Positions 34,024-43,501 of a stretch of 64,000 nt of DNA are shown here, one piece after another. Location of the stretch: NCBI GenBank assembly GCA_013178295.1, contig JABLWW010000002.1, positions 327,788 to 391,787 of the forward strand, read 5' to 3'. The translations under genes and the position numbers were made by a program. This DNA comes from Anaerolineae bacterium (GTDB lineage Bacteria > Chloroflexota > Anaerolineae > Anaerolineales > Anaerolineaceae). A model generated the notes under the pieces. It did not search any database. It saw only the letters and a list, made by a program, of their open reading frames with translations, and was not told the DNA's origin. The first letter of the stretch is position 1. Every line of letters begins with the position of its first letter.

Positions 34024-35730
34024 ATGAAAGAGAATTTCAAGGGTAGCAGTATGAGCTGGGGAAAGTGGGGCGAAATTTTTTTGGTTCTCGCCGGTTTTGT
34101 TGCGATATATATCTGGATTGTTGACCACGCGGGGGGGCCTCTATTTAAGGATGAGCTTTTGTATATGAAGGCTGCCCTTTTCCCTGGCAAGTATGCCTTC
34201 ATTATCAACCGTTATTTTCACATTTACATGATGATGCCGTTTTTTAAGATGGCGGGAGGGGCTTTGCAGGGGGTGAAAGTCTTTTGGGGGTTTGTTGTTT
34301 GTCTGACCGTAGTGTTGGTGTATGTGAATGCTCGTTTGCTGTCCAGGTCTGTTCCGGTTGGTTTGCTGGCAGTGGTTTTGTTTGCGTCACAATCATTGAT
34401 TTTCTTTTACCCTGGGGTGGTTTGGACGGATTACACCGTCATGCTGCTATCTGCAATTGCATTGCTCATTTATCTGCTTCTCCCGTTGTCGGCACGCTAC
34501 AGAAAGTTGATGCTGATAGGGTTGGGGATGTTGTTTTATTTCTTGTATCGCACGAAGGAGACAGGGTTTCCACTGCTGATTTTGCTGGTCGGATTGGGTT
34601 TTCTTTCGGGAGAGAAATTTGATTGGAAATCCGCCTTGTACTCCGCTGTTTGGGTGTTTGCCGGGGGGGCAGCTGGCATTGTGTTAATGATGCTGGCTGA
34701 CCAAGCCGTTTTGGGCGATGCCTTGTTTGCATGGCGACTGGAAACGATAAGAGAAAACTTGAGGTTCAATATCACCAGCCAGGTGGACAAAAATTTTGCT
34801 TTTAATTACTATCAAATATTTGCCGATCGTCTGGATGTTTTTACAGTAGGTCTGTTTTATCTGGTGAGCTTTTTTACGGTTGGCAAAACGCAGAGTAATT
34901 TTATTAAGGTGGTTTGGCTGTTTCCGCTTGCAACGATCGTTTTTCTGGTTTTAACTTTGTTGAGAGGACCTGGGGTGATTGTGGATCGCTACTTGATCCC
35001 GATCTTGCCATACTATTGTGTGCTGGCGGCGCAGAACTTCAGACTGGAGGAAGAATACTCGAAGAAGAAATATCTTGCAGCGGTTGGCGTTGTGATTAGC
35101 GCGCTGGCATTGGTATATGTATCCAGGATATTGGTGGTACGGGTATCACTGCGGTATGGAATTGATAAATGGGATGAGGTAAGCTATTTCAGCGCGTTTG
35201 TGTATCCCATTGTGTTTTCAGTATGGGTGGGGCTGTTGTTGTTTTTTCGCAGACAAAATGTTCTGGTGTGGGCAATCTCGCTGAGCGTTGTGCTCATGAT
35301 GTCATACCCCCCATTGCTGACAAACTGGGAACGTTTGACAACCAGATGGGCGGCAGAGAATAGTATGCGCCGTTTTTACCCGCTGGCAGTTTATCAGAAC
35401 CAGATCAGCTACTCGTCAGATATGAAGATGTTTGTCTCAAACAGTTTGCCACAGTATGATCCCTCCAAACCGGACTATGGCATGTTGGATGGCGATGCGG
35501 CAAATGTCTCGACGCTTTTCAGTCTTTTCTTTGGGCAGATGTCATCCCCTGAGCAGTTCATTCGTGGTGAACCAGAGGCGTACGTGGATCAATATGATCA
35601 GGTAGATTATGCGTTTTTGACTCCAGAGGACTGGAGATATTTGCCACCCGAAGTGTCTGCAAGAATAGAAGGGATGTATGATGTGCAAACAGACCCACAG
35701 GGCGTTGTTGTATTTGTTCGAAGAAAGTGA
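34024..35730 (+). CDS. GT-C-like membrane glycosyltransferase, tentative
   Basis: A 568-residue protein with about twelve membrane helices and a soluble C-terminal domain (from about 440). The first outer loop carries GGPLFKDELLYMKAALFPG, with the acidic Asp-Glu pair that in GT-C enzymes (PMT, ArnT) binds the metal or substrate. A second loop has YPGVVWTDYTVMLLSA. This suggests a transferase using a lipid-linked sugar, but the substrate is not evident. Starts with ATG behind GGGATTT; no strong site. Divergent from the glutaredoxin gene. Confidence 0.6.
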   Translation: MKENFKGSSMSWGKWGEIFLVLAGFVAIYIWIVDHAGGPLFKDELLYMKAALFPGKYAFIINRYFHIYMMMPFFKMAGGALQGVKVFWGFVVCLTVVLVYVNARLLSRSVPVGLLAVVLFASQSLIFFYPGVVWTDYTVMLLSAIALLIYLLLPLSARYRKLMLIGLGMLFYFLYRTKETGFPLLILLVGLGFLSGEKFDWKSALYSAVWVFAGGAAGIVLMMLADQAVLGDALFAWRLETIRENLRFNITSQVDKNFAFNYYQIFADRLDVFTVGLFYLVSFFTVGKTQSNFIKVVWLFPLATIVFLVLTLLRGPGVIVDRYLIPILPYYCVLAAQNFRLEEEYSKKKYLAAVGVVISALALVYVSRILVVRVSLRYGIDKWDEVSYFSAFVYPIVFSVWVGLLLFFRRQNVLVWAISLSVVLMMSYPPLLTNWERLTTRWAAENSMRRFYPLAVYQNQISYSSDMKMFVSNSLPQYDPSKPDYGMLDGDAANVSTLFSLFFGQMSSPEQFIRGEPEAYVDQYDQVDYAFLTPEDWRYLPPEVSARIEGMYDVQTDPQGVVVFVRRK

Positions 35731-35756
35731 AGGAGTCCTTACCGCTCTACAGATTA

Positions 35757-35788
35757 GAAAAAGCCCCCTTCTCTGGGTAGGAAGGGGG
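35757..35788 (-). terminator. Terminator after the DUF4870 pair
   Basis: On the minus strand, CCCCCTTC with GAAGGGGG and a 9-base loop are followed by CTTTTTC. It lies about 35 bases after the stop of the leftward DUF4870 gene and can also serve the convergent gene ending at 35730. Confidence 0.75.
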
Positions 35789-35821
35789 TAAATCTTTGGG
35801 GTTATGTAACGAAGGTCTAAG

Positions 35822-36154
35822 CTACGCCCAGCCCTGTTTCTTAACAAAATCGGTGATGACAGGGATGTTAATATACTCACCCTGATAGGCTTTCACGCCG
35901 TACACAATGAGGAGAATAAGCGTCAGAACAGAGGTTATACAACCAATAAACACAAAACTGAGGACAAAATTGATCACCCAGAGTGCTACACCAAGAACAA
36001 GCGCTTGCATATAGTGAGCTTTGATGAAGGGGCGATTCTTCTTATCCTCCAGCAACAGGATGATAATGGGAACAATAGGGGTAAGAATATAGGATAGCAA
36101 ACTCCATAATTTATCATCGCTACTGATGTCAGCAGGGGGGGTTGCCTGGCTCAT
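35822..36154 (-). CDS. DUF4870 membrane protein (second copy)
   Basis: A 110-residue protein of the DUF4870 (Tic20-like) family with three helices: LLSYILTPIVPIIILLL, the central ALVLGVALWVINFVLSFVFI, and SVLTLILLIVYGVKAY. The family mark RPFIKAHYMQAL lies between the first two. The C-terminus IPVITDFVKKQGW is conserved with its neighbour at 36203. The function of the family is unknown. Strong AAGGAGA site. Confidence 0.88.
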   Translation of the reverse strand: MSQATPPADISSDDKLWSLLSYILTPIVPIIILLLEDKKNRPFIKAHYMQALVLGVALWVINFVLSFVFIGCITSVLTLILLIVYGVKAYQGEYINIPVITDFVKKQGWA

Positions 36155-36202
36155 AGGGTAATCTCCTTTTCAAGAAATGAATGAATATAGAGTTATTATA
36201 TG

Positions 36203-36532
36203 TTAATAGGAGGGGTAAATCAAGCCCATCTGTTCTTTAATAACATTTGTTAACAAAGGAATTTTTGTGTAGTTGCCGCGATACGCTGTATAAGCCAGAT
36301 AGGGGATACAAAGCCATACAACGATGCCCAAGCCAAAGGTGAAAAACAGTAGAGGTGTGCCTAAGAAGAATAGAAGAAATGCTGTGCAAAGAGCATGGAT
36401 GCTGTGATAGCGGATAAAAGGGCGGGTTCTTTTTTCTGGCATCAAAAAGATACAAAGGGGCGCCAGCGGCAGAAACAAATATGCGACTGCTGCCCAGATT
36501 TTGTCATCGCTGGTGATAAGGGTATCGGACAT
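36203..36532 (-). CDS. DUF4870 membrane protein (first copy)
   Basis: A 109-residue paralogue of the next gene, with the same layout: SSDDK-like start (TSDDKIWAAVAYLFLPLAPL), RPFIRYHSIHAL, two further helices, and YTKIPLLTNVIKEQMG at the end. The two genes are 48 bases apart in the same direction and look like a tandem duplication. GGGAGA ribosome site. It follows the pseudo-acetate-kinase gene by 30 bases, so it may be in the same transcript. Confidence 0.85.
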   Translation of the reverse strand: MSDTLITSDDKIWAAVAYLFLPLAPLCIFLMPEKRTRPFIRYHSIHALCTAFLLFFLGTPLLFFTFGLGIVVWLCIPYLAYTAYRGNYTKIPLLTNVIKEQMGLIYPSY

Positions 36533-36562
36533 TTGCTTTCTCCCTTTTGGGTTTGATCACAG

Positions 36563-37609
36563 CTATTCCGAGGAATAGCACATATTGAAAATAGCGTGTG
36601 CCAAGCGGTACTCGCTTGCGATGATCTTGATGGGGGAGTCTGGTGCGTTTAGCTCGAGGTTGGTCTTGCTCGCATTATCGTTTGGGAGTGTTGTTTTTAT
36701 TCCTGTGAAGGAGAATTGATTGCAAATTTCTCTGATAGATGGCAACATCTCACTGAGACCAACACAGTTAAAAACAAGTATATCGGCGCCATTCATAGCA
36801 GCCATGCAGGCTCCAATGGCTTTTATCAGGTTGTTAAGGATAATTTCTCTTGCCAACTTTTGTGGATGCGATGGGCTTTGCAGGAGTTCAGCAAGCGACA
36901 TGGGTGTCCCTACCAGATTATTCCATCCGCTTTGCCGCGCCAGCAGATATTCAACGCTGGTGGCGGACATGTCTGCGCGCATCAATTCCAATGGAATCGT
37001 TGGGTCAATGCTGCCACAACCGGTTGCGGATGGTATACCTTCCAAGCAGGAAAAGCCCAAGCTGGTCTCGACAGGATTGCCATTGGCAATTGCGGCGACA
37101 TTGGGATTTTCGTGCAGGTTGATGCTGATTAGCCGCTGACAGCCAGGATGTTTTTCTTGAACGATTTCCCATGTCCACTGATGATATAGCCCGTCCCCGC
37201 CAAAGCGGTTTATCCCTTTTTGGGTCAACTCATAGGGGAGGGCATAATATTTTGCGTATGGTGGTAAGCCGTAAAAGAAAGCGGTGTTACAGCAGATATA
37301 CTGTGGTATATGAGCGAACAGGTCTAACCCCGTACATGCCAGCCGATAGGTTGTGTTGTTGGCATCGTAATGATATGGGACGACCTTTTCTAGGTTTTCA
37401 AGATGCTCAGGCGTCAGCGGGACAACAGGTTGATTGAAAAGAGAGCCACCATTTTGGAGGATGTAACTTACACACGTGGCCTGGCTGATTAATTTCGTGG
37501 CAATGCGCATCACCTCGTTAAAGGAAGTGTTGAATTCGCCACTGTTGAGTTGGTAACCGTCATACGTCATCCAGCGAACACGGTCGTTGCAAGGTTCAAA
37601 GATCAGCAT
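36563..37609 (-). CDS. Acetate-kinase-like protein with lost catalytic residues
   Basis: A 348-residue protein that aligns along most of its length with acetate kinase. Matching stretches are YILQNGGSLFNQPVV (family HR-x-VHGG), CCNTAFFYGLPP (FDTAFH), YALPYELTQKGINRFGGDG (RRYGAHG), and ETSLGFSCLEGIP...GCGSIDP at 181-203. By alignment with Methanosarcina acetate kinase the four active-site residues are replaced: R91 by I50, D148 by N108, H180 by D139 and R241 by G197. The N-terminal NxGSSS phosphate loop is absent too (FEPCNDRVRW), and HLGNG reads NLHEN. It overlaps the upstream acetate kinase gene by seven bases, so it is co-translated. It is probably a non-catalytic or regulatory subunit. Confidence 0.8.
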   Translation of the reverse strand: MLIFEPCNDRVRWMTYDGYQLNSGEFNTSFNEVMRIATKLISQATCVSYILQNGGSLFNQPVVPLTPEHLENLEKVVPYHYDANNTTYRLACTGLDLFAHIPQYICCNTAFFYGLPPYAKYYALPYELTQKGINRFGGDGLYHQWTWEIVQEKHPGCQRLISINLHENPNVAAIANGNPVETSLGFSCLEGIPSATGCGSIDPTIPLELMRADMSATSVEYLLARQSGWNNLVGTPMSLAELLQSPSHPQKLAREIILNNLIKAIGACMAAMNGADILVFNCVGLSEMLPSIREICNQFSFTGIKTTLPNDNASKTNLELNAPDSPIKIIASEYRLAHAIFNMCYSSE

Positions 37610-38820
37610 GAGCGGTCTCCAAGGGGGGGGAATAATTTTATCCCTTCAAGGGCGATCATTTTTTCTTCGTCCGTTGGCATAGAAAATATTTTTACGCTTG
37701 ACTCGGGCGCATCAAGCCGATTCAGTTGGTGTGATGCTGCTGCTTTGTTCTTTTCAATGTCAAGAGCGATACCGCACCATGTCATGTTCTGGCAAACGCT
37801 TTGGCGCAGTTGCCAGTTCTGTGCGCCAATGTCATCGGTAAAGACCAACGCGCCAAAGCCATTTAGCAGGGCGGCGTAGCATCCGATGTACTTGCGTACT
37901 CGATGGACATATATCTCCCACGCGAGAACAGCTCTTTGGTCTTTATCCTCTTCTACTTTTTTGAGGATATCGCGAAGGTCGCTTGAGAAACCTGCGATGC
38001 CAAGCAGACCGCTTTTTTTGTTGAATATGTCTGTCAATTGTTCGGGGTTCAGATGAAACATGCTCGAGAGAAAAGGGGGAAGAAGAGGGTCTAAATCACC
38101 AGTGCGGGTACTCATGACCAGTCCGGGAAGGGGGGAGTACCCCATTGAGGTATCTATGGATTTACCTTTTTGTATGGCGGTGATACTGGCGCCGCCTGTT
38201 CCCAAATGACAGACGATCAAGTCGAGCTTTTCGGGAGGCTGGTTGAGATGTTTGGCGATTTCAAGCGTTACATATTGGTAAGACAAGCCATGAAAGCCGT
38301 ATTTTCGGAAGCCGTATTTTTTTATGATGCTGAAAGGAAGAAGATAAGTGTAGGCACTTTCTGGCAGCGAAGCATGGAAAGATGTATCAAAGGTAACATA
38401 TTGTGGTTTTTTGGGGAAGACATTCTGGCAAGTTTCAATGACGCTCAGCGAGTTCGGGTTATGGATGGGGGCAAGCGGAAGACAGGTCTTCAGCGCATCG
38501 AGCTTTTGAGGAGTGAGGATCGTGGATTGCTGAAAACGATCCCCACCATGCACAAAACGATGTCCGATGATGTCAAAAGGTTGATTAGCGCGTATCAGGT
38601 GATCTAGGATATGCTGGGCTGCCTGTTGGTGGTTCTCAATGGGGGTTGTGATGCGCTCATCGCTGCCCTTGATATGGTGTTCTATGAAAGAGGGTTCGTT
38701 ACCTTTTGTGCCGACTCGGTGTGCTTTTCCGTGATTGACGAGATGTATTTGTGTGTTGTCAAAATAGTACACTTTGTAATTGAGCGAAGAGCTGCCACAA
38801 TTGAAAACGAGAATGTTCAA
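37603..38820 (-). CDS. ackA: Acetate kinase (divergent nucleotide loop)
   Basis: Acetate kinase converts acetyl phosphate and ADP to acetate and ATP, the usual last step of fermentation to acetate. The 405-residue protein has the catalytic set: FNCGSSSLN, HRFVHGG (Arg), TFDTSFH (Asp), YGFHGLS (His), STRTGDLDP (Arg) and PTDEEKM (Glu). Two usual nucleotide-site words are changed: HLGNG is HLGTG, and GGIGEN is TDDIGAQ; the Lys after SSSL is Asn. Activity is likely but nucleotide choice may differ. The start is TTG at 38820 behind GGAGG. It overlaps the degenerate paralogue downstream and is divergent from fmt. No pta gene is in the window. Confidence 0.88.
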   Translation of the reverse strand: MNILVFNCGSSSLNYKVYYFDNTQIHLVNHGKAHRVGTKGNEPSFIEHHIKGSDERITTPIENHQQAAQHILDHLIRANQPFDIIGHRFVHGGDRFQQSTILTPQKLDALKTCLPLAPIHNPNSLSVIETCQNVFPKKPQYVTFDTSFHASLPESAYTYLLPFSIIKKYGFRKYGFHGLSYQYVTLEIAKHLNQPPEKLDLIVCHLGTGGASITAIQKGKSIDTSMGYSPLPGLVMSTRTGDLDPLLPPFLSSMFHLNPEQLTDIFNKKSGLLGIAGFSSDLRDILKKVEEDKDQRAVLAWEIYVHRVRKYIGCYAALLNGFGALVFTDDIGAQNWQLRQSVCQNMTWCGIALDIEKNKAAASHQLNRLDAPESSVKIFSMPTDEEKMIALEGIKLFPPLGDRSC

Positions 38821-38933
38821 AAATGCCTCCGTGCCGTTTCTTTAAAAGTTTTCGCTGGAATCCTATCACCAGCAAGCAAATATATCAAGTCAAAAACTGG
38901 GATACCAACGGAGGATGTGCTAGAATTGACCTC

Positions 38934-39848
38934 ATGAAGGCAAGAATTGTGTTTATGGGATCGCCGGAATTCTCGCTGCCGGTGTTGCAGATGTTGGCAC
39001 GGGAATATAAGGTGGTGGGGGTTGTTACGCAGCCCGACCGCCCCTCCGGGCGCGGGCGGGCAATGACGCCGCCGCCGGTTAAACAGCTAGCGCTCTCACT
39101 GGGGATACCGGTGATTCAACCGGAAAAGTTGAAGCAACCTGAAAACATGGCACAGCTTGCGGCATGGAAACCGGACTTGATTGTTGTAGCGGCGTTTGGT
39201 CAGATTTTGCGTCAAAATGTGCTTGACCTTCCACCGTTTGGTTGTGTTAATGTGCATGCCTCTTTGCTGCCGCTCTGGCGGGGTGCCTCCCCGATTCAGG
39301 CTGCAATATTGCATGGTGACCAGGTTACCGGGGTTACCATTATGAAAATGGACGCTGGAGTGGACACCGGGGCAATATTGGCGCAACGCGAGGTTGAAAT
39401 TTTACCTGATGATACCACTGAGACGTTGAGCGAAAGGCTTTCGCTTGAGGGTGCAGAGTTGCTCAAGGAAACTCTTCCCGCTTATTTATCAGGCAGGTTG
39501 TCCCCCGTCGAACAGGACTCCTCTTGCGCAACGTATGCCCCTATGCTTAAGAAAGAGGATGGCTTGTTGTCATTCGATTTGACGGCTCAGGAGTTGGTGC
39601 GCAGGGTGAGAGGATTGAGACCGTGGCCTGGTGCTTATTTTTTCTGGGGTGATACAGTGTTGAAAGTACATCGAGCGAGTGCTTTGGCTGCGCAGGACGC
39701 TGTGCCGGGTCAGAGGTCAGTGCAAGGGGCATTACCGGCTGTTGGGACGGCTTCAGGATGGCTGGTTTTGGATGAGGTGCAGCCTGCTGGAAAAAAATCT
39801 ATGTCTGGAGAAGAGTTTTTGCGCGGGGCGCGTCATTGGGTTTCGTGA
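38934..39848 (+). CDS. fmt: Methionyl-tRNA formyltransferase
   Basis: Fmt puts a formyl group from 10-formyl-THF on initiator Met-tRNA. The 304-residue protein begins RIVFMGSPEFSLPVL, has FGQILRQNVLDLPPFGCVNV, the catalytic word HASLLPLWRGASPIQ (with the family Asn in CVNVHAS) and the second catalytic word MDAGVDTGAIL, then a C-terminal OB-type domain (from about 205) with LRPWPGAYFFW. The ATG at 38934 is chosen because the family begins there; the open frame reaches back to 38823 without a family match. It is followed by a ketopantoate-reductase-like gene 18 bases on. Confidence 0.96.
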   Translation: MKARIVFMGSPEFSLPVLQMLAREYKVVGVVTQPDRPSGRGRAMTPPPVKQLALSLGIPVIQPEKLKQPENMAQLAAWKPDLIVVAAFGQILRQNVLDLPPFGCVNVHASLLPLWRGASPIQAAILHGDQVTGVTIMKMDAGVDTGAILAQREVEILPDDTTETLSERLSLEGAELLKETLPAYLSGRLSPVEQDSSCATYAPMLKKEDGLLSFDLTAQELVRRVRGLRPWPGAYFFWGDTVLKVHRASALAAQDAVPGQRSVQGALPAVGTASGWLVLDEVQPAGKKSMSGEEFLRGARHWVS

Positions 39849-39866
39849 TTCTTGTGAGCGAGTGCG

Positions 39867-40895
39867 ATGCAATTTATTTGTTTTGGCCTTGGTGCGGTCG
39901 GCACGTATATTGGTGGCAGCCTGATAAAGGCTGGATATAAGGGCGTTTTTATTGAACGCCCGGTTGTCGCCGAAAAAGTTCTGCAAAGCGGTCTCCGACT
40001 GCACTTATCGGATGGTTTGCACCTGATACCACAGGTGGAAGTTGTCTCTAGCATTGATGAGGCTTTGCAGCAGGGGGATTTTGACATTGCAATTCTGGCG
40101 GTAAAGTCTTATGATACCGAAGCTGTGGCTCAGGCTATTTCCCCATATCGGCATGTATTTCCTCCTGTGTTTTGTCTGCAGAATGGGGTTGAAAATGAGG
40201 GTGTCTTGAAGAAAGTTCTTGGGGAAGAAAAAGTAATTCCTGGTACGTTGACCAGCGCGATTGGGAGAGGTGTGGAAGGGGAGATATTTTTAGAGCGTCT
40301 CCGCGGCGTTGGGCTTATCTCGGCGCATCCGCTGGCGTCTGTGCTTTATAAGGCGTTGCAGACTTCTGGATTAAAGCCCTGTTACTGCCACAGCGCGGAT
40401 GGTATGAAGTGGACGAAGATGATGACCAATTTGACAGCCAATGCCACCTCCGCCATTTTGAGTATGACTCCAGCCGAAATCTTTGACCATCCCGGTTTGT
40501 ATTGGCTGGAGATAGAGCAGCTACGTGAGTGTCTGCGTGTCATGCGTAGACAAAAAATACCGGTGGTGAATTTGCCAGGGGTTCCCTCTGTGTTGCTTGG
40601 TATTGTGGTCAGGTATTTCCCGATTGCTTTGAGCCGGGTCTTTCTGCGCAAGGCGGTTGGGAAGGGCAGGGGCGCAAAGATGCCTTCCTTCCACATTGAC
40701 CTGTATTCAGGAAAAGGGAAAAGCGAGGTGGATTATTTGAACGGGGCAGTAGTGCGTTTTGGAAAACAGTGCGGCGTTAAGACGCCAGTTAATGCCATGC
40801 TGACCCGCGTTTTGCTGGCTATGACGACGGGGGAGATATCCAGCAGTACGTACGCTAGGAAGCCGGAAAAGCTACTTGCGTTATTAGATCAATGA
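39867..40895 (+). CDS. Ketopantoate reductase family (PanE/ApbA) protein
   Basis: A 342-residue NADP-dependent reductase. The N-terminal Rossmann motif is FGLGAVGTYIGGSL, then ILAVKSYDTEAVAQAI (catalytic-site Lys), CLQNGVENEG (N-G-x-x-N word), and helical C-terminal domain with KWTKMMTNLTANATSAI (Lys and Asn of the family) and the SSTYARK end. PanE makes pantoate for coenzyme A, but the family includes paralogues on other 2-oxoacids, and the C-terminal region is longer than in E. coli PanE (303). Probably co-transcribed with fmt; its end overlaps the convergent mutS end by seven bases. Confidence 0.88.
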   Translation: MQFICFGLGAVGTYIGGSLIKAGYKGVFIERPVVAEKVLQSGLRLHLSDGLHLIPQVEVVSSIDEALQQGDFDIAILAVKSYDTEAVAQAISPYRHVFPPVFCLQNGVENEGVLKKVLGEEKVIPGTLTSAIGRGVEGEIFLERLRGVGLISAHPLASVLYKALQTSGLKPCYCHSADGMKWTKMMTNLTANATSAILSMTPAEIFDHPGLYWLEIEQLRECLRVMRRQKIPVVNLPGVPSVLLGIVVRYFPIALSRVFLRKAVGKGRGAKMPSFHIDLYSGKGKSEVDYLNGAVVRFGKQCGVKTPVNAMLTRVLLAMTTGEISSSTYARKPEKLLALLDQ

Positions 40896-43468
40896 GGCAG
40901 AATATACTTGCGTTGCCATTCGTATAGTTTGTTGAATGCCTCGATTGGGGTCAGGGTGTTGATATCCAGCGCTTTAAGGTCTTCCAGGAGTGGGTTGGTT
41001 TCGGGGAACAGTGCCATTTGCTGAGCAGGAAGTGGGGTGAGGTCAACCGCTTTGCCTGAAGTGATCTCCAGCTGTTTTAGAATTTCAGTGGCGCGCTGAA
41101 CAACCGGGCGCGGCAAACCTGCGAGCTGGGCAACATGAATTCCGTACGATCGGTCTGATCCCCCCGGGACAATCTTATGGAGGAACACAACCTTGCCTTC
41201 CGATTCTGTTACGGCGACGTTGAAGTTTCTCACGCCGGGGAGCAGCTGGCTTAGCTGGGTGAGCTCGTGGTAATGTGTGGCAAAAAGCGTGCGTGCGCGC
41301 AGTTGGGGGTGATTGTGAATGTATTCAACCACTGACCAGGCAATTGAGACACCGTCGTATGTGCTGGTGCCTCTACCAATTTCATCCAGGATCAGCAGAC
41401 TGCGTTCGGTGGCATGTCGCAGGATATTGGCGGTTTCGATCATCTCGACCATAAAGGTGGATTGTCCGCTGTGGATTTCATCTTGGGCGCCAATCCGTGT
41501 AAAAATGCGATCTACCAGCCCAATATGCGCTGAGGCGGCTGGCACAAAGCTTCCCATTTGTGCCATCAGCACAATTAATGCTACCTGGCGGAGAAAGGTG
41601 GATTTTCCGCTCATATTTGGGCCGGTGATAATGCGGATGATTTCGCCCTCTTCAAACACGGCATCATTGGGCACAAAACGCTCACCTTTTAGCGTGCGTT
41701 CTACAACCGGATGGCGGCTGTCGATGAGTTCAAGACTTTTGTCTTCGGTGATGTTGGGACGGGTGTAGCCGTTGAGCGCAGCGACCTCTGCCAGAGAAGC
41801 CAGCACGTCCAGTTCTGCCAACCCGCGTGCGGTTTCCAGGAGTGTTTTGGCTGATGCGGCAAGTTGAGCACAGACTTGACGGAAGACGCGCATCTCGATT
41901 TCGCGGATACGCTCTTCGGCGTTGAGCACCAGCGTTTCGTACTCTTTCATCTCTGGGGTGATATATCGTTCTGCATTGACCAGAGTTTGCTTACGGATAT
42001 AGTCTGGAGGAACCAGGCTGGTGCTGCTGTTAGTCACTTCGATGTAGTAACCAAATACTTTGTTGTAGCCCACCTTCAGGTTTTTGATCCCGGTTCTTTC
42101 GCGTTCCACAGCTTCGAGGTTGGCAATCCATTCACGGGCATGACGCGAGGATTCGATCACGGCATCAAGCTCGCCGGAGTAACCGGCACGGATAACGCCG
42201 GAAGTTTGCAGGGTTGAGGGTGGGTCATCTGCAATAGAAGCTTCAAGCAGTTTGAGTTCATCTTTACAAGGGTGGATACTGCTGACGATTTCTTGCAGGG
42301 GGGTATTATTCTGTGGCAGCAGAGGGATCAGGCGTGAAATTGTGCGCAGGGTGGAGCGGAGAGCGACCATGTCTCTGGGTAAGGCATTGGAGGCTATAAG
42401 GCGGTTGGTTAGTCTTTCCAGATCTCCCAGGGCATGCAGATTTGAACGAAGTTCCGCACGCAGTATGCCGTTTTCAACCAGGAAAGCAACGTTATCTAGA
42501 CGCTTTTGAATCCGTACAATGTTTAGCAGGGGTTTTGAAATCCATTGACGTATTAAACGGTTTCCCATTGGGGTAACCGTATGATCCAGAACACTGAGAA
42601 GTGAGCCTTTGACCTCGCCCTGACGGATTGTCTCTACCAGTTCGAGATTGCGGAAAGTGGCAGCATCAAGGATCATGTAGTCGTTGAGTGTGTACGTTTT
42701 TATATTGTCGAGCAGCTTTAGGGCGGTTGGTTGAACTTCGGTGATGTATTGGATAATCGAAGCAGCCGTCGCGACGCAGAGCGGCTTGCCGCGCAGGTCA
42801 AACCCATCCAGGGATGCTACCTGAAAATGCTTTTGCAGTATTTCCATGCAGCGTGCTTGTTCGAAGCGCCATGGGGGTAAAGGGGTGAAATGAGCGGGAA
42901 TGTTTTCGGGGGGAGGAGTGTTTTCGGGGTATAAAACTTCAGCGGGCTTGAGCCGCAGCAACTCACTTCGTACAAAGAGGTTAACATCCTCGCCGGAAAG
43001 CTCGGCGGTCAGAAATTCGCCAGTGGTGATATCCGCAAAAGAAATTCCTGCTTTGTCGCCGCGTATCAGAATGCTTGCCAGGTAGTTATTCTGGTTGCCC
43101 TTAAGCAGTTCTGGCTCTACAACGGTGCCGGGGGTTACCACGCGAACAACCTGGCGCGGGAAGAGACCTTTAATGGGTTGTTCTCCGACCTGTTCGCAAA
43201 TGGCAACGTGATAACCCTTTTCAATCAGACGGGAGAGGTAGTTTTCAACTGCATGATATGGAATTCCTGCCATGGGGACACGCACACCTTTGGCAACATT
43301 GCGCGAGGTCAGCACGATGTCCAATTCTTGTGAGGTAATCTCAGCATCTTTATCAAAGGTCTCGTAAAAATCACCAAGACGAAAAAAGAGGATGGCGTTG
43401 GGATATTGGCGTTTGATTTCGAGGTATTGTTGGCGGATAGGGGTTACGTCTTCGGGTGGGTTTATCAT
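40889..43468 (-). CDS. mutS: DNA mismatch repair protein MutS
   Basis: MutS finds base mismatches and small loops and signals repair through MutL. The 859-residue protein has the mismatch-binding word FRLGDFYETF near residue 33 (F-x-E type), a connector and lever, and the C-terminal ABC-type ATPase: Walker A ITGPNMSGKSTFLRQ, LLILDEIGRGTSTYDG (Walker B and signature), and TLFATHYHEL. Length is that of MutS1. A GGAAGGT site precedes the ATG. mutL is not in the window. It follows the MFS gene by 33 bases and may share its transcript. Confidence 0.97.
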   Translation of the reverse strand: MINPPEDVTPIRQQYLEIKRQYPNAILFFRLGDFYETFDKDAEITSQELDIVLTSRNVAKGVRVPMAGIPYHAVENYLSRLIEKGYHVAICEQVGEQPIKGLFPRQVVRVVTPGTVVEPELLKGNQNNYLASILIRGDKAGISFADITTGEFLTAELSGEDVNLFVRSELLRLKPAEVLYPENTPPPENIPAHFTPLPPWRFEQARCMEILQKHFQVASLDGFDLRGKPLCVATAASIIQYITEVQPTALKLLDNIKTYTLNDYMILDAATFRNLELVETIRQGEVKGSLLSVLDHTVTPMGNRLIRQWISKPLLNIVRIQKRLDNVAFLVENGILRAELRSNLHALGDLERLTNRLIASNALPRDMVALRSTLRTISRLIPLLPQNNTPLQEIVSSIHPCKDELKLLEASIADDPPSTLQTSGVIRAGYSGELDAVIESSRHAREWIANLEAVERERTGIKNLKVGYNKVFGYYIEVTNSSTSLVPPDYIRKQTLVNAERYITPEMKEYETLVLNAEERIREIEMRVFRQVCAQLAASAKTLLETARGLAELDVLASLAEVAALNGYTRPNITEDKSLELIDSRHPVVERTLKGERFVPNDAVFEEGEIIRIITGPNMSGKSTFLRQVALIVLMAQMGSFVPAASAHIGLVDRIFTRIGAQDEIHSGQSTFMVEMIETANILRHATERSLLILDEIGRGTSTYDGVSIAWSVVEYIHNHPQLRARTLFATHYHELTQLSQLLPGVRNFNVAVTESEGKVVFLHKIVPGGSDRSYGIHVAQLAGLPRPVVQRATEILKQLEITSGKAVDLTPLPAQQMALFPETNPLLEDLKALDINTLTPIEAFNKLYEWQRKYILPH

Positions 43469-43501
43469 AGCGTACCTTCCGGGATTTATTATGATGACAC
43501 C

